Source: Alphaproteobacteria bacterium
GTDB taxonomy: Bacteria > Pseudomonadota > Alphaproteobacteria > Rhodospirillales > Casp-alpha2
Reading direction: 5' to 3'
Length of the DNA stretch: 64,000 bases
Assembly (NCBI GenBank): GCA_024279135.1
Contig: JAJRRU010000019.1
Location: 1 to 64,000 of the forward strand
Positions 26,964 through 35,256 of this stretch are shown piece by piece (positions within the stretch are counted from its first letter, which is position 1; each line of letters starts with the position of its first letter). The translations under genes and the position numbers were made by a program. The notes under the pieces are model-generated. The model was not told where the DNA came from and searched no databases. It saw nothing but the letters and a program-made list of their open reading frames with translations.

Positions 26964-28994
26964 ATGAACAGACAGCCAAAACAAACTGGCAACCTATCTT
27001 CTGAGCGACTTACGGTAACCGTTAAGCAAGCAATAGACCTTGCCTTGCAACATCATTCAGCGGGTCGCCTAGTTGAGGCTGAGAGTATCTATCAGCAGAT
27101 ACTGCAAGCTGATCCTAATCAGGTAGAAGCTATGCATCTGCTTGGTGTAATCGCCCATCAAGCAGGGAAAAATGAAAGCGCTGTTGATTTGATCAAGCAG
27201 GCGCTCGCTATCAACCCCGATTTTGCAGAGGCTCTAAACAATCTTGGAATTGCACTCCAAGAATTAGAGCGGCTGGATGAAGCCCGTGAAAATTTCCAAA
27301 AAGCCATTGCTGTCATGCCCGATTATGTTGATGCCTACTATAATCTTGGTAATGTGTTGAAAAATCAGGGTAAATTGGCTGAATCCATTGTCAATTATCA
27401 AAAAGCTCTAATCCTTGCGCCTGATACGATCAAGACCCTGAATAACCTTGGTAATGCGTTCAAAGAAACAGGGTTATTGGATGAGGCTGCCCTAAGTTTC
27501 ATCAAAGCCCTTAACATCAAGCCTGACTTTGCCGAGGGTTGGTATAATTATATGATAGCGGCAAAAGCGCTTGGTTTCTCACAAATGCAGAATGGCAGGA
27601 CAATAGACTTATATGATGATGGCTTAAGTTCTGTTGCCCGCGCAACAATCGATTTTTCCATCTTCAGGTATTATATAAACAAATTCAGGCCACATGAAGC
27701 AGATGACAGCTTCCGCAAGGCCATGGCGGCTTTGCCAGCCATAACTGATGAAGAAATCATTGTAGACGGGACTGAGCAAAAAACACCATGCCTAACCGAA
27801 CTTCCCCATGATCTGGTTGCCCTTGTATATTTCGGACGCAGCGGTACGGGTTTGCTCCATAGCTTGATCGATGGCCATCCCGAGATTTCAACTCTGCCCA
27901 GCCAGTACATGCGCGGCTATTTTAACGCACGGGAATGGAACAAAATCGCCACTGACGGCTGGCGCCATTTGCCGGAACGGTTTGCCGATAAATATGCGGT
28001 TTTGTTCGACGCCAGTTCCTCCGATCCTGTTCCCAGCCGGTTGGGGGAAACGGGCATCAGCATGGGTGTAAAAGAAGGCATGACAACAGTCGGTAAAAAT
28101 CGAAATGAAACGCTGTCGCTTAATCGGGTAAAATTTAACTCAGAGGCTCTTCGATTGCTGGCAGAGCATGATAAAGTCGACCCTGGGCTATTTTTCAAGA
28201 TTGTCCATGCCGCCTATGAAAGGGTTTTGGGTTCAAAGACTGAAAAGAACACGGTTTTATACCATATCCATAATCCTGATGAATATGCCGAACTTAATTT
28301 TCTGCGTTATGTGCCGAATGCGCGTTTCATCATGATGATTCGCGAACCTGTGCAGAGTTGTGAATCATCGATTCGTGAACCGTTCAGGAAGAATGACTAT
28401 GGTGATGTTGCATTGCGGATCATTTTTATGCTTTTTGCCATTGATCAGGTTTCTTTTCGAAGGCATGATTCCGTTGGTGTTCGTCTAGAGGATTTAAAAC
28501 GTCAGCCCAAGCAAACCATGAAGGCATTGTGTGCCTGGCTTGGCATTAAAGAAACACCGAGTCTCTATAAAATGACGGCACAGGGCAAAAAATGGTGGGG
28601 TGATCCAACCAGTCCCGATTATGATCCGGAAAAAGCCATGTCTCCTTTTGGCAACTCATTCATGAAACGCAATGCCGGCACTATATTCAGTGAAAGAGAC
28701 CAGTTTATATTACGGACAATCTTCTATCCATTTCGGGTACGCTTTGGATACGCTGATCCTGATCCCGCCGGATTTGAAAAGGATCTAAAGAAAATTCGTC
28801 TCTTGTTAGACGATATGTTTGATTTTGAAAAAACGATGTCAGAAAGTTCAGGAATAGAACCCGTCCAATTTAAGCGAGGTGGATCGTATTTGTTGCTTCG
28901 TGCAAGCCTTCAAGACCGCTGGAATGTTTTGAACGAGCTCAAGGATTATCCCCATATGATAAGGCCTCTGATAATAAATAAAGAGAACAAATAA
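26964..28994 (+). CDS. TPR protein with divergent sulfotransferase domain (5 TPR units)
   Basis: 676 residues from ATG at 26964 (MNRQPKQTGN); the frame is open from a TTG at 26874 but the extra 30 residues match no paralogue. Five TPR units and a cap precede VYFGRSGTGLLHSLIDGHPE, where the usual LHFGRSG is VYFGRSG. Next come EGMTTVGKNRNETLSLNR, HIHNPDEYAELNFLRY, IREPVQSCES, VRLEDLK and GKKWWGDPTSPDY. Subtype 1. Acceptor unknown. Confidence 0.8.
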   Translation: MNRQPKQTGNLSSERLTVTVKQAIDLALQHHSAGRLVEAESIYQQILQADPNQVEAMHLLGVIAHQAGKNESAVDLIKQALAINPDFAEALNNLGIALQELERLDEARENFQKAIAVMPDYVDAYYNLGNVLKNQGKLAESIVNYQKALILAPDTIKTLNNLGNAFKETGLLDEAALSFIKALNIKPDFAEGWYNYMIAAKALGFSQMQNGRTIDLYDDGLSSVARATIDFSIFRYYINKFRPHEADDSFRKAMAALPAITDEEIIVDGTEQKTPCLTELPHDLVALVYFGRSGTGLLHSLIDGHPEISTLPSQYMRGYFNAREWNKIATDGWRHLPERFADKYAVLFDASSSDPVPSRLGETGISMGVKEGMTTVGKNRNETLSLNRVKFNSEALRLLAEHDKVDPGLFFKIVHAAYERVLGSKTEKNTVLYHIHNPDEYAELNFLRYVPNARFIMMIREPVQSCESSIREPFRKNDYGDVALRIIFMLFAIDQVSFRRHDSVGVRLEDLKRQPKQTMKALCAWLGIKETPSLYKMTAQGKKWWGDPTSPDYDPEKAMSPFGNSFMKRNAGTIFSERDQFILRTIFYPFRVRFGYADPDPAGFEKDLKKIRLLLDDMFDFEKTMSESSGIEPVQFKRGGSYLLLRASLQDRWNVLNELKDYPHMIRPLIINKENK

Positions 28995-29128
28995 GGTATG
29001 GTCTGGTCATAATTTAAGTTTCGCGGGGAGTCAGTGTCCGGACTGTTGCAGATTTCTCCACTTTTACTTGTCGAGTCGTTAAGATATGTTCGGATTTTTA
29101 TGGAACCAACCATGGGCAATGTGCATCT

Positions 29129-31483
29129 ATGAGTATACAATCGGGGCAATCAGGAAACGACCCTACAGACCAAAAGGCGCTAACCATTCGGCAGGCCTTG
29201 GATCTGGCCTTGCAACATCATACAATGGGTCGATTGTCTGAAGCTGAGGGTTTGTACCAATATATTTTACAGGCCAGTCCGGAACAACCTGATGCCTTGC
29301 ATTTGCTTGGCTTGATCGCCCAGCAAACCGGAAAAAACGATGTTGCCATAGACCTTATCACCAGGGCCATTGCCGTTAAGCCTGATTTTTCAAGAGCCCT
29401 TTCAAACCTTGGCAATATACTCCAGGATTTAGACCGTAATGAAGAAGCCGTAACCGCTTGCCGTCAGGCTCTTGCCATTGATCCTGATCATGCCGAGACT
29501 TACAACAACCTGGGCTGTGCACTATTGGGTTTGGGGAATTTGGATGAGGCTGAAGCCAATTGTCATCAGGCTCTCGTCTTAAAACCTGATTATGCGGGTG
29601 CGCACACTAACCTTGGTAATATTCTCCGGGTTAGGGGAAGCTTAAATAAGGCCGTTGTTCATTATTCCAAGGCCATAACCCTTAAGCCCGACAACGCCGA
29701 AGCACACAATAACCTGGGTGTTACACTCAAAGACCTTGGCCGTCATGATGATGCCATTGCCAATTATCACAAGGCCTTGGCCATCAATCCTGATTATGCT
29801 GAGGCCCATAACAACCTTGGTGCCACCTTAGTGGATGTTGGACTATCGGAGGAGGCTTTCGCCTGTCAACGACGTGCGATTGCCCTTAACCCGGCAAACG
29901 AATCGTTCTGGATCGGGTTGGCAAGAACCATGCAAAATCTTTCGTTTACCTCTGTTGACGATGCCACATTACAGGATCTGTTGTGTCTGATGGAACGATC
30001 CTCGGTACATGCAAATGTTATCATTCGACCGATTATCAGCGCTCTTTGTCAATCTCCGGATTTCTCGAATGCTTTGGAACAAGCTGTTGCCGGAAAACCA
30101 GTGACAGGAAGCATCATCAATGACAGGGCAGGGCGGTTATCATCGATCCCTCTTTTACTCCGGATTATGGAGTATTGTACCATCCCTGATTTAAAGATCG
30201 AACGGATGCTCACGGTATTACGACAAAATTTGATCGAGCAGGTATTGACTGGAAAACTGGATGAGGAAGCTTTGCCATTTTTAATTGCCTTGGCATTGCA
30301 ATGTTTTACCAATGAATATGTCTATCTGGAAACCGATGAAGAAACGATAGCGATCAAGAGCCTTCAACAACAAATTGCAACCCTGGTAGATAAACAACAG
30401 GATGTTCCGGTTTCATTTATTGCCATGTTTGGTGCCTACAGGCCACTTTATCGTTTTCTATGGGCCGGGCAATTGAGAGAAAGCTCGTGGGCTGGCGACA
30501 TCAGGCGCGTTATCAAGCGTCTTATGACGGAGCCTCAGGAAGAATTATCCCTGCGTTCTCAGATTCCCGATCTGACCGCAATACAAGGCACGGTCTCGCA
30601 ACTGGTTCGTGAACAATATGAGGAAAACCCATATCCTCGGTGGACCAGGATTGGCATGCATGTAACGGGCAAGGCTATTGGCCCATTTTTGCAGGGAGCA
30701 CCAGCCAATCTGGATCTGGGTAATTATGTTTCCCCGGAGAGCCCGGAAATTCTGGTGGCTGGCTGCGGGACCGGCCAGCATGCCTTAAACACAGCCCTGA
30801 AATTCTCGAACGCACGGGTTCTTGCCATCGATTTGAGTCTGAGCAGCCTGTCCTATGCCGTGAGGAAAACAAAAGAACTCGGCATATCGAATATCGAGTA
30901 CGCTCAGGCAGATATTATGGAACTGGGAAATATTGAACGGCAATTTGACCTTATTGAATGTGTCGGCGTGCTCCATCATCTTGAAGACCCATTGGCAGGA
31001 TGGCGTATTCTTGTAGATTTGTTGCGACCGGGGGGGATCATGATGATTGGTCTCTATAGCGAAGCCGCTCGTCAGGATATCGTCGAGGGACGTTCATTGG
31101 TTGCAGAGAAGGGGTATACTACGTCTGCACATGATATTCGCCAGTGTCGACAAGATATCATCGCTTTGACTGAAGATGGTATTCAGATGATGGCCAGTAT
31201 AAGCAGGCGGAATGATTTTTTTAGTTTAAGCGAATGCCGGGATCTGTTATTTCATGTTCAGGAGCATCGCTTTACATTGCCGCAAGTTAAAGTGGCTTTG
31301 AAAACTCTCAAGTTAGAATTTCTTGGCTTCGATATGCAAAATAAAACCGCGCAGAATAAATTTAAAGAAACTTATCCAAAGAAACGGGCCTTGAAGTCGC
31401 TTTCCCTTTGGAACAAGTTTGAGCTCAGAAATCCTGACACGTTCAGAGGCATGTATCCGTTTTGGTGCAGGAAAATGGAATGA
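29129..31483 (+). CDS. TPR protein with class I SAM-dependent methyltransferase domain
   Basis: 784 residues, ATG at 29129. Seven TPR units (to about residue 255), a helical middle region, then LVREQYEENPYPRWTR and the methyltransferase fold: ILVAGCGTGQHALN, LAIDLSLSSLSYA, FDLIECVGVLHHLEDPL and LLRPGGIMMIGLYSE. The tail (DFFSLSECRDLLFHVQEHRFTLPQ) is conserved with the paralogue at 22254. SAM binding is well supported and the substrate is not. Having two copies in one block suggests two methylated positions or acceptors. Confidence 0.85.
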   Translation: MSIQSGQSGNDPTDQKALTIRQALDLALQHHTMGRLSEAEGLYQYILQASPEQPDALHLLGLIAQQTGKNDVAIDLITRAIAVKPDFSRALSNLGNILQDLDRNEEAVTACRQALAIDPDHAETYNNLGCALLGLGNLDEAEANCHQALVLKPDYAGAHTNLGNILRVRGSLNKAVVHYSKAITLKPDNAEAHNNLGVTLKDLGRHDDAIANYHKALAINPDYAEAHNNLGATLVDVGLSEEAFACQRRAIALNPANESFWIGLARTMQNLSFTSVDDATLQDLLCLMERSSVHANVIIRPIISALCQSPDFSNALEQAVAGKPVTGSIINDRAGRLSSIPLLLRIMEYCTIPDLKIERMLTVLRQNLIEQVLTGKLDEEALPFLIALALQCFTNEYVYLETDEETIAIKSLQQQIATLVDKQQDVPVSFIAMFGAYRPLYRFLWAGQLRESSWAGDIRRVIKRLMTEPQEELSLRSQIPDLTAIQGTVSQLVREQYEENPYPRWTRIGMHVTGKAIGPFLQGAPANLDLGNYVSPESPEILVAGCGTGQHALNTALKFSNARVLAIDLSLSSLSYAVRKTKELGISNIEYAQADIMELGNIERQFDLIECVGVLHHLEDPLAGWRILVDLLRPGGIMMIGLYSEAARQDIVEGRSLVAEKGYTTSAHDIRQCRQDIIALTEDGIQMMASISRRNDFFSLSECRDLLFHVQEHRFTLPQVKVALKTLKLEFLGFDMQNKTAQNKFKETYPKKRALKSLSLWNKFELRNPDTFRGMYPFWCRKME

Positions 31484-31634
31484 ATACTCGATATATATAA
31501 TTGCGATTATTATATGATCTCAAATCAGTACGAGTTATAAAACTGTGACGTGGCAGAGTATGCCTGCTTATAAATACAAAAATGTTCGGACATGTTGTAA
31601 CGGATATATAGTTTATCGGGTAAAGTGAGTTAAT

Positions 31635-34214
31635 ATGAGTAGGCAAACTGTTCAGCCAGAAAACCAATCTCTCAAACAGCAGACGATGACCATCCAGCAA
31701 GCCCTGGATCTGGGTGTGCAACATCACTCTGCGGGTCAATTGGCTGAGGCGGAAAGCATCTATCAAAAGATATTGCAGGCAGAGCCCAATCAACCTGTCG
31801 CCTTGAATTTACTCGGTGTGATTGCTCATCAGACCGGTAAATACGACATTGCCGTTAATCTCATTACAAGGGCCCTTGCTATCAACCCTGAATTCGCAGA
31901 GGCACATAATAATCTCGGGCTGGTATACAAAGAGCAGGCAAAACTTGATGAGGCCGTGGCAAGTTATCATCAGGCCCTCACTATTAACCCCGAGCTGGCT
32001 GAGGCACATAATAACCTTGGGCTGGTATTCAAAGAACTGGGGAAACTGGAAGAGGCTGTGACAACCTATCAACGGGTCATCGACATCAAGCCTGACTTTG
32101 CCGAGGTACATAACAACCTCGGACTTTTACTCCTGGATCTGGGACAGCTTGATGAGGCCATCGCCAGTTTCCGGACGGCCCTGACCATCAAACCTGACTA
32201 TGCCGTTGCAGCCTACAATCAGGGTAATGTGTTTCGTGACATGGGAAAATTTGAAGAGTCCGTGTTGAGTTATCTCAAAGCCCTGGCCATTAATTCAGAT
32301 TTATCAGAGGCTCACGGCAACCTCGGTCTCGTATATCAGGAATTGGGGGCGTTGGATGAAGCACTGGCAAGTTATCACAATTCCCTTGCTATTAAACCTG
32401 ATCAGCCTGAAGTGTTTAATAATCTCGGCACTTTATTTAAAAAAATGGGCAAACTGAATGAGGCCATAGAATACTACCAGAAAGCGATAGCGCTTGGGGC
32501 CAATTCCCGCTGGGCTATCTCGAACCTTAGTACGGCAAAAACAAAGTGTGTGGAAGATTATATATTCAACTTAGGCAGTCTCGATCAAGCCGATTCTCAG
32601 GATGTAAATACGCTGATTTCTAAGGATGTTACGTATGACTCCCTTAAAGTAAACCTGCTTTACTGCCCCTTCTTTGATCCAATTACACCGCCACTTGGAA
32701 TCGCCAGTCTTAAAGCGTATCTGGAGAAATATAACAATGTACAGGTGAGCTGCATGGACCTTAATCTTGAATGGCACACCATGATGGCTGAAAATGGCCA
32801 GTCCGGCATGGAGCCACTTGGCAAGGCAGAGACATTGTTTAAAAACGATGATACGTTTTTCGACCTTGCCCAGTATACTGGTGTCGCGGCGGACTTGGCA
32901 GAATGTTTGGATTCGGCTCACACCAATACTCAATATTCAATGTGCCAGGACAACCATTCTCAGCAAAATAATATTGTTTCTTATCTGAAAACTAAGGCTA
33001 TGAGCGGCAACCCTGATGTTGTTGGCCTCTCGGTCCTGTTTAATAGCCAGATATTGTGTTCCTTGTTGGTGGCTAAAAAGATCAAACAAGAGAATCCCGA
33101 AGTGATCGTGGTGTTTGGTGGGGCTGGAATGCTGAGCTCGGGTGATCAAATAATACAAAACCCCTTTGTTGATTTTGTTGTGTTTGATTCAGGTGAGGCG
33201 TCTTTCAGCTTGCTCTTGAATTGCATCAGGGATGGTAAATTGAATGAGGCAATTCCAGGCGTCGCTTTCAAAAAAGACGGTGAAGTTATAAAAAACAAGG
33301 CCATACCGGGAAATCTTAATCACGAGGCCTATCCGGATTTCTCTGATTTTAATCTGGACGGGTATTTTACCAATGAAGTGGTTATCCCGATTCTATCATC
33401 AAAGGGCTGCGTATGGCGGTTATGCAGTTTTTGTGAAGAGGGCTCTATAAATCTCTTTTCAACGGCTTTGGTGGATAGGGTTGTAGATGAAATTGAATTT
33501 CATTCATCCAACGGGCATCAGTATTTTCAATTTGTCGATGAAATGATTGCGCCAGAACGTCTTCGATTGATTTCCAAAGAAATAATAAGCAGGAAACTCA
33601 CGGTGTTCTTCTATGCCACCTTAAGACCTTCTGCCGATTTTGATGAAGAAACTCTGCATCTCATGTACGAGGCCGGGTTCAGATACGTTATCTGGGGGGT
33701 CGAATCCTTTAATAAGCGATTATTAAAGCTTGTCAGAAAAGGAACGTCTGTAAAATCGATAAGGAATACCCTGAATTTTTCGAAAAATGTCGGCATCCGC
33801 AATCACATTTTCATGATGGTCGGTTTCCCATCGGAAACACCGGACGAGCTATTTGAAACAATGCAGTTTATTTATGACCACAGTAATATTATTCATCAAA
33901 TTCATATAGGCCGGTTTGGATTATGTGAAGGGACGGAAATATTTCTCAATCCAGATAAATTTGGCATTGAAATTGAGTTCTCGGAACATAACCAGCATGA
34001 ATTTACCGTAAAACATAAAAACGGCACGACGGGAAAAAATTCCCAAGAATATTTCCAGTATTATATGGAAACATTTCTAAAAAAGATCGGAGTTTCTTAC
34101 GCATTTTGCCAATTGAGAGATCCGGCCCTTTTGCATTATGTGAAAACCCCATTGGCGGAGCATGAGATGGTGCGAAAGAAAATTCCTCAACCTGTTTTAA
34201 TGCGAAGCGCATAA
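31635..34214 (+). CDS. TPR protein with B12-binding and radical SAM domains
   Basis: 859 residues, ATG at 31635. Eight TPR units of very regular sequence (EFAEAHNNLGLVYKEQ) end near residue 300. The B12-binding-like domain has LLYCPFFDPITPPLGIAS and VVFGGAGMLSSGDQI. The radical SAM core begins GCVWRLCSFCEEGS with Cys592, Cys597, Cys600, again Cx4CxxC. Further blocks are FQFVDEMIAPERLR, FRYVIWGVESFNKRLLKLVRKG and FMMVGFPSETPDEL. It is the last gene of the rightward block, mirroring the paralogue at 3613-6156. The TPR part is far more consensus-like than in that paralogue, while the catalytic parts are clearly homologous. The end of the gene is part of a 21-bp tandem duplication. Confidence 0.85.
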   Translation: MSRQTVQPENQSLKQQTMTIQQALDLGVQHHSAGQLAEAESIYQKILQAEPNQPVALNLLGVIAHQTGKYDIAVNLITRALAINPEFAEAHNNLGLVYKEQAKLDEAVASYHQALTINPELAEAHNNLGLVFKELGKLEEAVTTYQRVIDIKPDFAEVHNNLGLLLLDLGQLDEAIASFRTALTIKPDYAVAAYNQGNVFRDMGKFEESVLSYLKALAINSDLSEAHGNLGLVYQELGALDEALASYHNSLAIKPDQPEVFNNLGTLFKKMGKLNEAIEYYQKAIALGANSRWAISNLSTAKTKCVEDYIFNLGSLDQADSQDVNTLISKDVTYDSLKVNLLYCPFFDPITPPLGIASLKAYLEKYNNVQVSCMDLNLEWHTMMAENGQSGMEPLGKAETLFKNDDTFFDLAQYTGVAADLAECLDSAHTNTQYSMCQDNHSQQNNIVSYLKTKAMSGNPDVVGLSVLFNSQILCSLLVAKKIKQENPEVIVVFGGAGMLSSGDQIIQNPFVDFVVFDSGEASFSLLLNCIRDGKLNEAIPGVAFKKDGEVIKNKAIPGNLNHEAYPDFSDFNLDGYFTNEVVIPILSSKGCVWRLCSFCEEGSINLFSTALVDRVVDEIEFHSSNGHQYFQFVDEMIAPERLRLISKEIISRKLTVFFYATLRPSADFDEETLHLMYEAGFRYVIWGVESFNKRLLKLVRKGTSVKSIRNTLNFSKNVGIRNHIFMMVGFPSETPDELFETMQFIYDHSNIIHQIHIGRFGLCEGTEIFLNPDKFGIEIEFSEHNQHEFTVKHKNGTTGKNSQEYFQYYMETFLKKIGVSYAFCQLRDPALLHYVKTPLAEHEMVRKKIPQPVLMRSA

Positions 34215-34237
34215 CCTTTAATGCGAAGCGCATAACC
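34196..34237 (+). repeat. 21-bp perfect tandem duplication across a stop codon
   Basis: TTTAATGCGAAGCGCATAACC occurs at 34196-34216 and again at 34217-34237. Each copy contains the palindrome ATGCG-AAG-CGCAT. The first copy includes the last codons and TAA of the radical SAM gene. Replication slippage is the simplest origin; the paired hairpins might also slow 3' decay. Confidence 0.9.
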
Positions 34238-34293
34238 AATGTCATTTCCGGTAAAGTGGGCTGTGTGTTATTTTAAGGCTTTTCGAGGGCCTT

Positions 34294-34362
34294 CCCGAAT
34301 CCAGGTGTTCAGAAACCGGAGGGGTTTATCGGACTCGGGCCGATTCGCCTGAAACACCGGAT
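34294..34362 (+). other. Possible structured leader or 3' element in a 289-base gap
   Basis: The gap 34215-34503 has no gene. Inside it ATCCAGGTGTTCAG (34299-34312) can pair, with one bulge on each side, with CTGAAACACCGGAT (34349-34362). The outer part CCCGAATCC (34294-34302) can instead pair with GGACTCGGG (34331-34339). The two pairings exclude each other, as in attenuators. No T-tract follows, and I recognise no riboswitch class. Confidence 0.25.
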
Positions 34363-34503
34363 GTGGGCATTGATTATACGACCTCTGTAATGCCTATATC
34401 TATAAAGTTTACTTAAGTCTGTAGTTTACGGGTATTGGAGGACGTTGTATACGATAACCATGATATTGCAGGTCTGTTGTAATTATGTATGAAGGATCAA
34501 CTG

Positions 34504-35028
34504 ATGAGACGATTTTTATTGCTTATGGTTATTTTCGGGGCCGGGATATTGGTTTCAAGCCCACTCCTGTCTCAAACTCAGTCTGAGCAGGTTCCTTTCT
34601 GGGAAGTAATTTGTGACGATCCCAATAATCGGGAAACCTGCAGGATGACCATGAAGTTATTTGTCAATAAGAACGTTAATGGCGTACAGCAATCAATTGG
34701 CAAGCTCCTTGGTTTATGGGTTAGATACATACCTGATAAGAAAACCGGGATTCGAGCACCATATATGAACATCCAGACACCGTTGGGGGTAGATTTGCGC
34801 CCCGGTGCTGTAATGAAAATTGATAAAGGCAAGGAACTGAATGCCAGGTATCTGCGATGTACGGCAAATGGATGCGATATCAGCGTTAAGCTCGAACCTG
34901 AGGTTGTCAGTGCCATGAAGGCGGGTAATAATTTTTTTGTCGGCTTTCGTGCCTGGGGGGGGGGCGATACCACAGCCGTTTCCGCATCATTAAAAGGATT
35001 CACTAAAGCGTTTAACTCACTGAAATAG
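34504..35028 (+). CDS. IalB-family secreted protein
   Basis: 174 residues from ATG at 34504, chosen because AAGGA lies seven bases upstream; an ATG at 34489 overlaps that site. The N-terminus (MRRFLLLMVIFGAGILVSS, cut probably after LLSQ) is a Sec signal peptide. The mature part has WEVICDD, ETCRMTM, LGVDLRPGAVMKID and YLRCTANGCDIS, the paired-cysteine pattern of the invasion-associated locus B family. It should be a small periplasmic or outer-membrane-associated protein. Function in free-living alphaproteobacteria is not established. It stands alone between the TPR island and the autotransporter. Confidence 0.75.
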   Translation: MRRFLLLMVIFGAGILVSSPLLSQTQSEQVPFWEVICDDPNNRETCRMTMKLFVNKNVNGVQQSIGKLLGLWVRYIPDKKTGIRAPYMNIQTPLGVDLRPGAVMKIDKGKELNARYLRCTANGCDISVKLEPEVVSAMKAGNNFFVGFRAWGGGDTTAVSASLKGFTKAFNSLK

Positions 35029-35256
35029 AACATTCACGGCATGTGGCAATAATGCAACAGCGCGTGGTTAATTCACAACTAAAAGGTTTTTAGTATTTGC
35101 ATGTAATACCTTGGGGTGCTACTAAAAACACAGCCCGTCTATCTTTGGATGAGTACGTGGTTTGCGTGAACGCAATTTAACTGAACACTTGTTCAATAGA
35201 TTGATTGAAATTTGAGTAACTTAAATAGAGTTAATAGAGTAGGGGATATCGCGAAA

